Assembly (NCBI GenBank): GCA_945860295.1
Contig: CAMAQH010000035.1
Location: 1-42,009, forward strand
Reading direction: 5' to 3'
Length of the DNA stretch: 42,009 nucleotides
Source of the DNA: Prosthecobacter debontii
GTDB lineage: Bacteria > Verrucomicrobiota > Verrucomicrobiia > Verrucomicrobiales > Verrucomicrobiaceae
This document shows, piece after piece, positions 1 to 8,882 of this stretch (position 1 is its first letter; the number at the start of each line of letters is the position of its first letter). The notes below the pieces were generated by a model. The model saw nothing but the letters and a program-made list of their open reading frames with translations, was not told the origin of the DNA and made no database searches. A program made the translations under genes and the position numbers.

Positions 1-830
1 GGTGCATCAGGGAGTGAGATCGCCGAGTTCTGGCTCGTGCTCACGATCTTTTTCATCGGCACGGACTTGTTGATCGAAGTGCGCTTTTTCTGCTGCACTT
101 TATGCTTCATATCTGCTGAGGCCTGCTGACCTGCGGCAGTGCCGCCACCCGGCAGGAAATCGACCTGCTTCTGGATGAGCTGCGAGCTAACCACGATGGC
201 TCCGCCGATGAGGATGATGCCTGCATGAATGGCCAGACTGAGTGTCAGCGAACCACCGCCTCCGTTGCGCCAAAACTTCACCAGTGCATTGGCAGGCTTG
301 GCGGCTTCGATATGAGTCAGGAGAGGCGGGTGATAAACTTCACCCTCATGATGCTCAAACACGGGCACGGCCTCGACATGATCCGCGGGTGCTGCAGGGA
401 TTGTGGTGACTGGAGTCGGCAAAATCAGCGCAGGTGCAGTAACAGGTGCTGGAGGTGCCACTGCAGACGCAGGCTGCATCACGCCCGGCTGCATCGGATA
501 ACCCATGGGCGGCTGGCCGGGATAACCCATCAGCTGCTGCGGGTAGCCTTGTTGAGGATAGCCCTGCGGATAGCCTGGCGGCATCATGCCGGGCTGCATC
601 TGATAACCGGGGACATAGCCCATCTGTGGCTGACCGGGATACCCCACCGGCTGCTGCGGGTAAACTTGTTGAGGATAGCCCTGCGGCATCGGGTAACCCT
701 GCGTATAGCCTGGCGGCATCATTCCGGGTTGCATCGGGTAGCCTTGCGCATAACCCGTCGGCTGAGTCATTTCGCCTAGCGGCGGGACGGGTGCATCCGA
801 GGGAGTCGGTGGGACGGGAGAGTCAGACAT
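1..830 (-). CDS. GYP/PQ-repeat single-pass membrane protein, C-terminus beyond window
   Basis: The frame is open from an ATG at 830 (reverse strand) to the window edge, about 276 codons, so the C-terminus is missing. The first ~125 residues are low-complexity and rich in Gly, Tyr, Pro, Gln and Met, with an imperfect internal duplication of a block starting [10 protein letters not shown] Pro/Ala/Val spacer follows. One hydrophobic segment ([20 protein letters not shown]) lies near residue 200, and a Lys/Gln-rich stretch comes after it. The layout suggests a cytoplasmic repeat tail, one membrane anchor and an outside domain that is not visible here. TonB-like proteins also have one anchor, but no TonB domain can be seen. 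It lies 74 bases downstream of bioB on the same strand. Function is not recognised. Confidence 0.75.
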   Translation of the reverse strand, partial: MSDSPVPPTPSDAPVPPLGEMTQPTGYAQGYPMQPGMMPPGYTQGYPMPQGYPQQVYPQQPVGYPGQPQMGYVPGYQMQPGMMPPGYPQGYPQQGYPQQLMGYPGQPPMGYPMQPGVMQPASAVAPPAPVTAPALILPTPVTTIPAAPADHVEAVPVFEHHEGEVYHPPLLTHIEAAKPANALVKFWRNGGGGSLTLSLAIHAGIILIGGAIVVSSQLIQKQVDFLPGGGTAAGQQASADMKHKVQQKKRTSINKSVPMKKIVSTSQNSAISLPDA

Positions 831-904
831 GGTGCGGCAAAAAGTACAATCTCCAAAGTGCTACGCTTCAACTTTGACTATCTTGGGGTGCTGATAAAAA
901 TATC

Positions 905-1915
905 TCAAGCTCCGCAGCCCACCGCGCAGGCAGGAGCCAGTTCACGGACTTCATCAGCCAGCGGTGCCTGCATGTTGGGATTAGATTTTTGGGCACTGAG
1001 TCCCAGCTCTTGGAGCAAAATAAGATCTTCATTGGCGCGAGGATTGGCAGTGGTCAGAAGCTTGTCTCCGTAGAAGATCGAGTTCGCTCCGGCAAAGAAC
1101 GCGAGCGCTTGAGCCTCCCGAGTCAGATTCGTGCGGCCAGCACTCAGGCGGACTTTGGCGCGAGGGATGGCGATGCGGGTCACGGCAATCATGCGGATCA
1201 AAGAGAAGCTATCCACCTGCACATTCTCACCCAGAGGCGTGCCTTTAATCGGCATCAGTGCATTGATCGGCACACTCTCGGGATGCGGATTGAAATTGCT
1301 CAACACTTCCAACATACGGAGCCGATCTTCGATCGTCTCACCGAGTCCGAGAATGCCACCGCAGCAGACCGACATCCCTGCGTCCTGCGCATGACGGATT
1401 GTACTCAGACGATCATCAAAGGTGTGCGTGCTGACGATGTTCGGGTAATGTTCAGGCGATGTGTCGATGTTGTGATTGTAGGCCGTGACGCCTGCTTCCT
1501 TGAGCTGGCGGGCTTCCTCACCGCCTAGTTCACCTAGAGTGACGCAGACTTCCATGCCGAGCTTTGACACATCACGCACGATGTCGAGTACCTGATCAAA
1601 CTTCTGCGTGCCACTGCGCACGCCTTTCCATGCGGCACCCATGCAAAAGCGGGTCGAACCGCTGGCACGCGCCTCAAGCGCACGCTCCATCACTTCATCA
1701 CGGCCCATCAGTTTCTCAGCCTGCACCGTCGTCGTGTAGCGGGCGCTCTGTGCGCAGTAGCCACAGTCTTCACTGCAGCCGCCGGTCTTGATGCTAAGCA
1801 GGGTGCAAAGTTGCACTTCATTGCTCGTCCAGTGTTCTTCATGGATGGCGCGTGCTTGCTTGATGAGATCAAAGAAGGGCTGATGGTAGATGCGGGTCAG
1901 GTCGGCGTAGTTCAT
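905..1915 (-). CDS. bioB: biotin synthase BioB
   Basis: Radical-SAM enzyme that inserts sulfur into dethiobiotin in the last step of biotin synthesis, in the cytoplasm. The product is 336 residues from the chosen start, close to the family's usual size. The radical-SAM cluster motif CSEDCGYC gives cysteines at about 47, 51 and 54. Further family signatures are CCGGILGLGE and RLSAGR, the latter holding the arginine near the auxiliary [2Fe-2S] cluster. The frame can be extended to an ATG at 1987, adding 24 residues that look unlike the family. I chose the ATG at 1915 because MNYADL starts the conserved part, but the longer form has an AGGGG-like ribosome site and cannot be excluded. aat ends just upstream on the same strand. 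No other biotin gene is in the window. Confidence 0.96.
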   Translation of the reverse strand: MNYADLTRIYHQPFFDLIKQARAIHEEHWTSNEVQLCTLLSIKTGGCSEDCGYCAQSARYTTTVQAEKLMGRDEVMERALEARASGSTRFCMGAAWKGVRSGTQKFDQVLDIVRDVSKLGMEVCVTLGELGGEEARQLKEAGVTAYNHNIDTSPEHYPNIVSTHTFDDRLSTIRHAQDAGMSVCCGGILGLGETIEDRLRMLEVLSNFNPHPESVPINALMPIKGTPLGENVQVDSFSLIRMIAVTRIAIPRAKVRLSAGRTNLTREAQALAFFAGANSIFYGDKLLTTANPRANEDLILLQELGLSAQKSNPNMQAPLADEVRELAPACAVGCGA

Positions 1916-2002
1916 GCGTGAGGCGCGCCACCTGCCACGAAACAACTCACCCGGCAAGGCCGAAGGCTGTCTTACATCACCACTCATCGCACCCCTGCGG
2001 CT

Positions 2003-2608
2003 TCACCGAAAGACGAGTTGCGCACCCAGAGGCCGTTCATCAAAACAAGTCGGGATGCGAACCGCACGCTGAAGCATCTCTATGTACTCCACGCAGGGAA
2101 TTTCGTGACCACCAAACATCGCCAGATGCGGCGTGGTCCACTGCGTGTCGTGGAGGATGAAGCCGCGCTCTTTGAGCCGCCATTGCAGATGTGTTAGAGC
2201 CACTTTCGAGGCCTGAGTTTCGCGACTAAACATGCTTTCTCCAAAGAACGCGCCGCCGATAGACACACCATAGATACCGCCGACGAGCCGCCCCGCGCGC
2301 CAAACCTCCGCGCTGTGTGCGTAGCCAAGTCGGTGTAGCTCCTGATAGCTATCGAGAATGGCATCTGTGATCCACGTTTCCTCGCGATCAGCACAGCCCC
2401 GCATCACATCCCCAAAGGCTGTGTTCCAGCGTACTTCAAAAGGGTGACCACCTTTTATGTAGCGCTCAAAGCGGGCCGGTAGGTGAAAGTCCACGACCGG
2501 CAAGATGCCGCGAAACGGTGGGCGGAACCATGAGATCGTACCGTCATCATCTCCCATGGGAAAAGCCCCGTCGCAATAAGCGCTGAGGAGGTGGAGAGGA
2601 TCGAGCAT
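2003..2608 (-). CDS. aat: leucyl/phenylalanyl-tRNA--protein transferase
   Basis: Transfers Leu or Phe from aminoacyl-tRNA to proteins with N-terminal Arg or Lys, marking them for ClpS/ClpAP degradation by the N-end rule. The 201-residue protein is close to the usual family length. It shows the conserved opening (AYCDGAFPMG, then ISWFRPPFRGILP) and the core blocks ETWITDAI, GYAHSAEVW, LVGGIYGVSIGGAFFGESMFS and QWTTPHLAMFG. The ATG at 2608 has no convincing Shine-Dalgarno site. Instead a block of four heptads lies 12 bases upstream. The gene follows the hpnD-like gene after a 46-base gap and precedes bioB. Confidence 0.96.
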   Translation of the reverse strand: MLDPLHLLSAYCDGAFPMGDDDGTISWFRPPFRGILPVVDFHLPARFERYIKGGHPFEVRWNTAFGDVMRGCADREETWITDAILDSYQELHRLGYAHSAEVWRAGRLVGGIYGVSIGGAFFGESMFSRETQASKVALTHLQWRLKERGFILHDTQWTTPHLAMFGGHEIPCVEYIEMLQRAVRIPTCFDERPLGAQLVFR

Positions 2609-2620
2609 CAGGGAAGAAAA

Positions 2621-2648
2621 ATGACGAAATCCGAATGACGAGTGAAGA
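2621..2648 (-). repeat. four-heptad TCGTCAT-type block upstream of aat
   Basis: Read on the minus strand, the block is TCTTCAC, TCGTCAT, TCGGATT, TCGTCAT, ending 12 bases before the aat start codon. A second block with the same order and register lies at 21946-21973, 7 bases before the LysM gene start. The two agree at 23 of 28 positions by eye. It may be a regulatory or translation-related leader, or a dispersed genomic repeat. The function is unknown. Confidence 0.6.
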
Positions 2649-2654
2649 AGTAGT

Positions 2655-3536
2655 TCAAGCGGAGTGTCGTGCGTTTATGGCGCGCTTCCGCGCCAGCCAG
2701 CCTTTGATCAAATAGGTGCCGAGAATCCATGCCTTACGAGGCTTGGAAAGGCGGCAGCGCTTGGCAAATACAGGGTAATCTGTGCGCTTCAGCTTCTCCA
2801 ATATCTCTGAGTAAATCTCCCCCATCATTTCTGATGCCAGCAAATTATCGCGATCCTCATCAGGCAGCAGTCGGGCCGCTGAAGTGTAGAAGCTGCGAGC
2901 ACGGCGGTATTGATAATCCATGAGCTGCACGAAGCGCTGATTGTGCCGACCACTCATGATCTCCTGCTCCGTGACGCCGAACTTCTTCAGATCCTCTAGC
3001 GGCAGATAAATGCGGCCCGTCTCACGCGCATCTTCACCGACATCGCGTATAATGTTGGTGAGCTGGAGAGCGTAACCGAGCTGGATCGCATACTCAGCGG
3101 CACGCGGATTTTTGTGACCAAAGATGTGGATGCTGACCAGTCCGACGACCGACGCGACCTTGTAGCAGTAGGTCTGGAGCTGCTCAAAGGTCTCGTAGCG
3201 AGTGTGGACAATATCACTCGCCACACCGTCGATGATCTCCCCCAGCCAAGATCGTGGGAAACCGTATTTACCGGGCAACTCGATCACCTCATCCAACACA
3301 GAATGTCCCGGAGCCTCACAGGCCAGCACACACTTCTTCCAGTGAGCAAGCTGCGTTTCCTTCTCCTCCTCATTGAGTGATCCCGAGTCCGCGATGTCAT
3401 CCGCCACGCGACAAAACGCATAAAAGGAGATCATGTCCCTGCGCCGCTCGGGCGGCAGACAGGCCAGAGCGAGAGAGAGATTCGACTTCGCACGCTGGGC
3501 GATCTCGGCGGAGGAAAGGGAGCTACCAGGAGTCAT
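2655..3536 (-). CDS. hpnD: presqualene diphosphate synthase-like (HpnD) squalene/phytoene synthase
   Basis: Trans-isoprenyl diphosphate synthase of the squalene/phytoene synthase fold, which joins two prenyl diphosphates head to head. At 293 residues it has the family's usual length. The first Asp-rich motif is DDIAD at residues 46-50, preceded by YAFCRVA. The second is in QLTNIIRDVGEDARETGR, followed by IYLPLEDLKKFGV. The YCYKVASVVGL and QLTNIIRDVGEDA blocks fit the HpnD branch of the HpnCDE squalene route better than CrtB, but this is judged by eye. It starts 6 bases after the membrane-protein gene ends, so the two are probably cotranscribed. HpnC, HpnE and a squalene-hopene cyclase are not in the window. 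Confidence 0.85.
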   Translation of the reverse strand: MTPGSSLSSAEIAQRAKSNLSLALACLPPERRRDMISFYAFCRVADDIADSGSLNEEEKETQLAHWKKCVLACEAPGHSVLDEVIELPGKYGFPRSWLGEIIDGVASDIVHTRYETFEQLQTYCYKVASVVGLVSIHIFGHKNPRAAEYAIQLGYALQLTNIIRDVGEDARETGRIYLPLEDLKKFGVTEQEIMSGRHNQRFVQLMDYQYRRARSFYTSAARLLPDEDRDNLLASEMMGEIYSEILEKLKRTDYPVFAKRCRLSKPRKAWILGTYLIKGWLARKRAINARHSA

Positions 3537-3542
3537 GTCACA

Positions 3543-4637
3543 TCAGGCAGTTCGTCCAGAAGTGGACGGTTTGAAACCATGTCGGAGAAGGGTAAGCACA
3601 GTCGCTAGAAACACCCAGTTTCGGACCGTCGCAAGCACCAATGCATGAACCGGTATCAGCACCACCGTGCGCCAGTCATCCAGCCTCATGAGTCCCATGA
3701 TCAAGCCACTCGCATAGCGCACCAGAGACAGCACCACAACTGCCGTGATGGTGATGCCGATCAGCGGCAGCAGCGCACGCCATAGCATCTGCATCGCTGC
3801 CGCACCCTGAGTCAGTGACGATCCCGGCACCCGCGCCACAGCCACTGGCACAGCCACAAAAAGAAACATCGCCTCCAGCAGCAGCCAACGGGAGACACCT
3901 GTCGGCGAGCCGTCAGCATTTAGCAGCAGGGGCCACAGCAGATCAAGCACCGACAGCGCCACCAGACTGCGCCAACGGGCAAAAGTATGCTCCAGCGCAA
4001 GTCCCAGATCCTTTTGATCATTCGGCTGCTCCGGTTCCTCCCACGCGATCACCAGACGGATTAGCATCACTTGGCTCAGCGCCATAGTCACCGCGAGATA
4101 GATGGATCGCAGTCCCACACGGATTGTTTCCTGCCACTCAGCCAAACCGCGTGTTGCGTGGACGATTTCCAGAATCACCCACATCCAGGAAACCACCATC
4201 CCCGCCAGTAAAAGCCAGCGCTCCAACGGCTGCTGCCGCCGTGGCCCGTAGCGATACGGAAACCGCAGCACCCGCCAGCTCAGCAGCGCCAGCGCCACCG
4301 GCAAGATCAGCGCCAGAGGCCAGACTGGCAGCAGCCCATGCAGCATTCTGCCCTGCTCCATCAGCGCCTCTAACGCCAGCGGAGCCGCCACTTCACGCCA
4401 GACCAGCAGATCATTCAGCGACCCCAGCGGCCGCACCCAGCGCTCACCACTCACTTCCGCCATCAGCATCAGCGCCGCCGCCAGCACCGTCAGCCAGGGC
4501 ATCCCCGTAATGATGTCCCCAGCATCCGAAAGCTGCCGCCGCAGTGGATGCCATTTAAGATGCAACATCACCCCAGCCACCGCCCCAGTTAAAGCTAGGC
4601 CAGCTTGAATCCAAAGTGAAGAGGGAGTCACATCCAT
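3543..4637 (-). CDS. polytopic membrane protein of unknown function
   Basis: A 364-residue hydrophobic protein with roughly eight or nine predicted membrane segments, for example LWIQAGLALTGAVAGVMLHL near the N-terminus and LIPVHALVLATVRNWVFLAT near the C-terminus. A charged cytoplasmic-looking loop (EEPEQPNDQKDLGLALEH) sits in the middle. The frame extends to 4829, but those extra 64 residues are polar and compositionally different, so the ATG at 4637 was chosen. It lies immediately upstream of the hpnD-like gene, which suggests a link with the isoprenoid-lipid pathway or simple operon sharing. No known family was recognised. Confidence 0.75.
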   Translation of the reverse strand: MDVTPSSLWIQAGLALTGAVAGVMLHLKWHPLRRQLSDAGDIITGMPWLTVLAAALMLMAEVSGERWVRPLGSLNDLLVWREVAAPLALEALMEQGRMLHGLLPVWPLALILPVALALLSWRVLRFPYRYGPRRQQPLERWLLLAGMVVSWMWVILEIVHATRGLAEWQETIRVGLRSIYLAVTMALSQVMLIRLVIAWEEPEQPNDQKDLGLALEHTFARWRSLVALSVLDLLWPLLLNADGSPTGVSRWLLLEAMFLFVAVPVAVARVPGSSLTQGAAAMQMLWRALLPLIGITITAVVVLSLVRYASGLIMGLMRLDDWRTVVLIPVHALVLATVRNWVFLATVLTLLRHGFKPSTSGRTA

Positions 4638-4712
4638 GCGCAGCCCATCTGTGAAGCAGTCAGGCAGACATGCCAAGGGGGAGTATCGCCGACCACGCAA
4701 GGCAGAGAACGC

Positions 4713-5042
4713 GTGCAGATTTTTCCGCAAAGGGCGCGGAGAGGCAAAGTAGTTTATAGAGCTGTTTGGCCCACGCCAGGGTTGGTGGCTTTGCCTCTTT
4801 ACTTGATTTTCAATGTCTCGATTTCGCAAGATTTAGATCGAGCACAACTGTTCCCAGTGTGGCTGCTTTACTCTTCTGTGATCGCGGGAGTCCCCACGAT
4901 CATATTTACAGCTATTCTCTAGCTGGCGTTTGCCAAAGGACTCAAAGTCGCAAGCTGGTGGACGTTGTTACTGGGATCTGGACTCGGTTTTGTGAGTGGC
5001 GTTGCGATCTCATCGTTTGTGGTCGCGTGTTTCGGGGCATAA
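4713..5042 (+). pseudogene. remnant of small membrane protein interrupted by an in-frame TAG
   Basis: This is the only sizeable gene-poor stretch (4638-5304). In one frame an ATG at 4713 leads into two hydrophobic segments (LVALPLYLIFNV and VWLLYSSVIAGVPTIIFTAI) and hits TAG at 4920-4922. The same frame then continues without further stops to 5042 with more membrane-like sequence (SWWTLLLGSGLGFVSGVAIS, then SFVVACFGA). The hydrophobic pattern on both sides of the stop suggests a decayed three- or four-segment membrane protein. An overlapping 127-codon frame at 4766-5149 lacks such a pattern. Alternatives are a short real gene ending at 4922 or a coincidence. Confidence 0.45.
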
Positions 5043-5304
5043 AGGATGCATTCATCAACTTTACCGAAATGGGACTGGCAAGTGGTTGTTCCATTAATCT
5101 ACTTTTGAAGGCATTTCCCCAGATCAAATCGAACGAGAACAGCGGGTAAGACGTGCGTCGATGAGGCCACCTGCTGGCACAGGCGGTTGCGGAGTGTCGA
5201 GCGACCAGTCGTGATTTGATCTTTGAGCTGGGGTTTGATCCTGCTCTTGCCGCGCGGGCAAATCGCCCTTTACTGCGCGCCTCCCAAAACTCATCACTCC
5301 CCAC

Positions 5305-6843
5305 ATGCCCATCGCTCGCGCTCTTCTTTCTGTCTCTGATAAATCCGGTCTGCTCGACTTCGCCAAAGGACTGGCGGAACTGGGTGTGGAACTGCTCTCC
5401 ACGGGCGGCACATCAAAGCATCTAAAGGACGGAGGGCTGAAGGTGATCGATGTCTCAGAGCACACGGGCTTCCCGGAAATGTTCGACGGTCGCGTGAAGA
5501 CCCTACACCCGAAGGTCCACGGCGGTCTGCTCCAGCGCCGGGACAATGATGAGGACAAGCGCAATGCCAAGAAGCACGACATCCCGGTGATCGATCTGGT
5601 GATCGTCAATTTGTATCCCTTTGAGCAAACAGTGGCTAAGAAGGACGTGACTCTGGAGGAGGCCATCGAGAACATCGACATCGGTGGCCCGTCCATGCTG
5701 CGGAGTGCGGCGAAGAATCATCGCTGGGTGACGGTGATCTCCGACCCGGCTGACTATGCGGGCGTGCTAGCTGAGATGAAAGAAAACAAGGGTGACACGA
5801 CGCTGGCGACGCGCGAGCGCCTGGCCTGCAAGGTCTTCCAGCGCACGTCGAGTTATGATTCTGCCATCGCTAGCTTCCTAAACAACGAGCAGACGACACA
5901 GAAGACCTACTCCCTGACCCTGCCATTGCACAGCGAACTGCGTTATGGCGACAACCCGCACCAAAAGGCGGCGCTTTATGGCCACTTCGGCGACTACTTT
6001 AATCAGCTCCACGGCAAAGACCTGAGCTACACGAACGTGCTCGACATCCAGTCCGCGGCTGCACTGATCCAGGAGTTTCGCCGCCCCTGCGTGTCCATAC
6101 TAAAGCACACGAATCCCTGCGGCGTTGGTTGTGCAGATGAAGATCTGCGCGAGGCGTGGACTAAGGCTTTTGAGACTGACAAGCAGGCACCCTTTGGCGG
6201 TGTGATCGTGATCAATCGCAGCATGACTCTGGGTCTAGCCCGCATCATCTCAGAGATCTTCACGGATGTCATCATCGCCCCGGACTACGATGCAGATGCG
6301 CGGGCGCTTTTGCAGAAAAAGAAAAACCTGCGCCTGATCCAGATGCTGCCCAGCGTGACCGAAGCGCTGCGTGAGCCGACGATTCGTAATGCCCCCGGCG
6401 GTTTCATGGTGATGGACAGTGATCCGCGCGCACTTGGCATGGAGGATCTGGAATCCAAAGTGAAGACCAAGCGCCCGCCGACCCGCGAGGAGATCGAGGC
6501 CATGCGCTTTGCCTGGCGCGTGGTGAAGCATGTGAAATCAAACGCCATCGTGTTCGCCAGCCATGACCGCACGCTCGGTATCGGTGCTGGCCAGATGAGC
6601 CGCGTGGACTCCTGCCGGATCGCCATTTGGAAGGCGAAGGAAGCTGGCCTTTCACTCGCTGGCAGCGTCGTCGCCAGCGATGCGATGTTCCCCTTTGCCG
6701 ACGGCCTGATCGCCTGTGGTGAAGCCGGTGCCACTGCCGCCATTCAGCCCGGTGGTTCGATGCGTGATGAAGAAGTCATCGCCGCTGCAGATGAGCGGAA
6801 GATGGCCATGATCTTCACCGGCTACCGTCACTTCCTGCATTGA
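5305..6843 (+). CDS. purH: bifunctional AICAR transformylase/IMP cyclohydrolase
   Basis: Catalyses the last two steps of de novo purine synthesis: formylation of AICAR with 10-formyl-THF, then cyclisation to IMP. The 512 residues match the family. The N-terminal cyclohydrolase domain shows STGGTSKHL (32-40) and GRVKTLHPKVHGG (about 62-74). The C-terminal transformylase domain shows RYGDNPHQKA and the catalytic KHTNPCGVG near residue 268, then FADGLIACGEAGATAAIQPG near the end. The start lies just after a GC-rich leader with no obvious Shine-Dalgarno site. It is the first gene of purH-plsX-fabH-dnaG, with one base separating it from plsX. Two other purine genes, purL and purQ, lie 30 kb away in this window. 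Confidence 0.98.
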   Translation: MPIARALLSVSDKSGLLDFAKGLAELGVELLSTGGTSKHLKDGGLKVIDVSEHTGFPEMFDGRVKTLHPKVHGGLLQRRDNDEDKRNAKKHDIPVIDLVIVNLYPFEQTVAKKDVTLEEAIENIDIGGPSMLRSAAKNHRWVTVISDPADYAGVLAEMKENKGDTTLATRERLACKVFQRTSSYDSAIASFLNNEQTTQKTYSLTLPLHSELRYGDNPHQKAALYGHFGDYFNQLHGKDLSYTNVLDIQSAAALIQEFRRPCVSILKHTNPCGVGCADEDLREAWTKAFETDKQAPFGGVIVINRSMTLGLARIISEIFTDVIIAPDYDADARALLQKKKNLRLIQMLPSVTEALREPTIRNAPGGFMVMDSDPRALGMEDLESKVKTKRPPTREEIEAMRFAWRVVKHVKSNAIVFASHDRTLGIGAGQMSRVDSCRIAIWKAKEAGLSLAGSVVASDAMFPFADGLIACGEAGATAAIQPGGSMRDEEVIAAADERKMAMIFTGYRHFLH

Positions 6844-6844
6844 T

Positions 6845-7867
6845 ATGAAAATCGCGTTGGATGTTATGGGCGGCGACCACGCCCCACGGAACCCGATGGG
6901 CGGCGTCAAGCTTGCCCTGGAGGAATTGCCACAGATCGAAAAGATCTACCTCGTCGGCGTGCCTGAGGTGATCGAGCGCGAGATGCAGCAACAGGGCATC
7001 CCACAGAGTCCACGGCTGGAAATCTGGCCCGCCTATCAGGTCGTGGACATGCATGACAGCGGCCTGGATGCCGTGCGCAAGAAGAAGGACAGCTCCATCT
7101 CCCGCGCTGTGAATCTGGTCAAAGATCGGCTCGCAGACGCCGTGGTGAGCGCGGGTCACACCGGAGCCGCTGTAACCGCGAGTCTGATCAAGCTGCGCAC
7201 GCTGCCGCACATCGAGCGGCCAGCCATCGCTGCGATCATGCCGTCGATGACTCATCACTGGGTGCTGATCGACGCCGGAGCAAACCCGGACAGCTTGCCC
7301 GAGCACCTCGTCCAAAACGCCCTCATGGGCAGCGCCTATGCACGCCATGTGCTGGGCCGCGAGAATCCCCGAATCGGACTCATGTCAAACGGCACTGAGG
7401 AAGACAAAGGCAACGCCTTGTGCAAAGAAACCAGCAAGCTACTACGCACCACACCGGGCATTAACTTCGTCGGCAATGTCGAAGGCCACGACCTGTGGGA
7501 TTCACCGCCTGACGTGGTGGTTTGCGACGGCTTCACTGGCAACATCATCCTCAAAACATCTGAGGCATTGGCTCACGCAATGTTTGGCATGATCAAGTCC
7601 GAGATCATGAGTAGCAGCCGTACTAAACTCGGCGGTATGCTTGCCAAGCCCGCTTTCAAACGAGTTCACAAACGCACCAGCGCCGACGAATCCGGCGGCA
7701 TGCCTTTACTCGGACTCAACGGCATCACCATCATCGCTCATGGCGGAGCCAACGCTTACGCCATGAAGAACGCCATTCGCATGGCCTGCGAAACCATTTC
7801 ACATCAGGTGAACCCTCACATCGAGGCCGCCATCTCCCAACACCTTCTCATTCATGCTCACGCCTAA
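6845..7867 (+). CDS. plsX: phosphate acyltransferase PlsX
   Basis: Makes acyl-phosphate from acyl-ACP, which PlsY then uses for the first acylation in phospholipid synthesis. It is a peripheral membrane enzyme. The 340-residue protein begins with the family hallmark DVMGGDHAP (6-14) and contains SAGHTGAAV, GLMSNGTEEDKG, VVCDGFTGNIILK and the closing GGANAYAMKNAI. It starts one base after the purH stop, and its last 14 bases overlap the start of fabH, so translational coupling is likely. The plsX-fabH pairing is common in bacteria. The rpmF gene that often precedes plsX is absent here. Confidence 0.97.
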   Translation: MKIALDVMGGDHAPRNPMGGVKLALEELPQIEKIYLVGVPEVIEREMQQQGIPQSPRLEIWPAYQVVDMHDSGLDAVRKKKDSSISRAVNLVKDRLADAVVSAGHTGAAVTASLIKLRTLPHIERPAIAAIMPSMTHHWVLIDAGANPDSLPEHLVQNALMGSAYARHVLGRENPRIGLMSNGTEEDKGNALCKETSKLLRTTPGINFVGNVEGHDLWDSPPDVVVCDGFTGNIILKTSEALAHAMFGMIKSEIMSSSRTKLGGMLAKPAFKRVHKRTSADESGGMPLLGLNGITIIAHGGANAYAMKNAIRMACETISHQVNPHIEAAISQHLLIHAHA

Positions 7868-8870
7868 CCCTCCGCCCACTTGCGTCTCCAGCATCATCGG
7901 CACTGGCAGTTACATGCCGGAAAAAATCCTAACTAACGATGACCTCTCCAAGTTTGTCGAGACATCCGACGAGTGGATCACCTCACGCACCGGCATCCGC
8001 GAGCGCCGCATCGCCGCTGATGATCAGGCCACTAGTGACCTGGCCGCAGAGGCCGCCCGCCGTGCCATGACCGCCGCTGGCGTGCAGCCTGAAGAGATCG
8101 ACCTCATCGTCATCGCCACCGTTACGCCAGACATGCTCTTCCCTTCCACGGCCTGCTTTGTGCAAAAGAAGATCGGTGCCAACAATGCCGTCTGCTTTGA
8201 CATCAGCGCCGCGTGCTCCGGTTTCCTTTATGCGCTGCAAATCGCGCGTCACTTTCTGAATGCTGGCACGCGCACCACCGCTCTGGTCATCGGCGCGGAG
8301 AAACTCAGCACGCTGATCAATTGGCGGGACCGCAACACCTGCGTGCTCTTTGGCGATGGCGCAGGCGCGGTCGTCATTCGCGCAGTCGAGCCGGGAGTCG
8401 CTGCCCCTGGTCGCGTGCTTTCCACCGTCATGGGTAGCGACGGAACCCTGACCGATGTGCTCAAAGTCCCCGGTGGCGGCAGCGCTTGCCCGATCACATC
8501 AGACAACATCGCCAGCCGTCCAAACACGATCCACATGGAAGGGCGCGAGACCTTTAAACACGCTGTCACCCGCATGTGCCAGGCCAGCGAGCAAGCTCTA
8601 GCCGCAGCCGGCTTGACCAAAGCCGACATCGACATGGTGATCCCGCATCAGGCCAATGCGCGCATCATCAGTGCCATCGCCGACCGGCTCGGTCTGCCGA
8701 TGGAGAAGACCTTCATGAACCTGGATAAGTACGGCAACACCAGCGCCGCCACCATCCCCGTCGCACTCGACGAGGCGCACCGCCAAGGCAAGATCAAGCG
8801 CGGTGACGTGGTGCTCCTCGTTGCCTTCGGTGGCGGCTTTACCTGGGCCAGCTCCGTCGTCCGCTGGTGA
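7854..8870 (+). CDS. fabH: beta-ketoacyl-ACP synthase III
   Basis: Condenses acetyl-CoA (or a branched starter) with malonyl-ACP to begin fatty-acid synthesis. At 338 residues it has the normal length, with a short N-terminal extension before SIIGTGSYMPEK. The catalytic triad is visible: Cys121 in DISAACSGFLYAL, His265 in IPHQANARI and Asn295 in KYGNTSAAT. SDEWITSRTGIRERR is also typical. The ATG at 7854 lies inside the 3' end of plsX, which argues for coupled translation. dnaG begins 12 bases after its stop. Confidence 0.98.
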   Translation: MLTPNPPPTCVSSIIGTGSYMPEKILTNDDLSKFVETSDEWITSRTGIRERRIAADDQATSDLAAEAARRAMTAAGVQPEEIDLIVIATVTPDMLFPSTACFVQKKIGANNAVCFDISAACSGFLYALQIARHFLNAGTRTTALVIGAEKLSTLINWRDRNTCVLFGDGAGAVVIRAVEPGVAAPGRVLSTVMGSDGTLTDVLKVPGGGSACPITSDNIASRPNTIHMEGRETFKHAVTRMCQASEQALAAAGLTKADIDMVIPHQANARIISAIADRLGLPMEKTFMNLDKYGNTSAATIPVALDEAHRQGKIKRGDVVLLVAFGGGFTWASSVVRW

Positions 8871-8882
8871 TCCCCTGCCCCC

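Noticed and set aside
225..779. 184-codon plus-strand frame rich in Arg, His and Leu
   Set aside because: It is antisense to the GYP-repeat gene and owes its length to that gene's repetitive codons. Its composition is not that of a real protein.
4766..5149. 127-codon frame in the gene-poor stretch
   Set aside because: It lacks family motifs and membrane pattern, while the alternative frame shows consistent hydrophobic segments on both sides of one stop.
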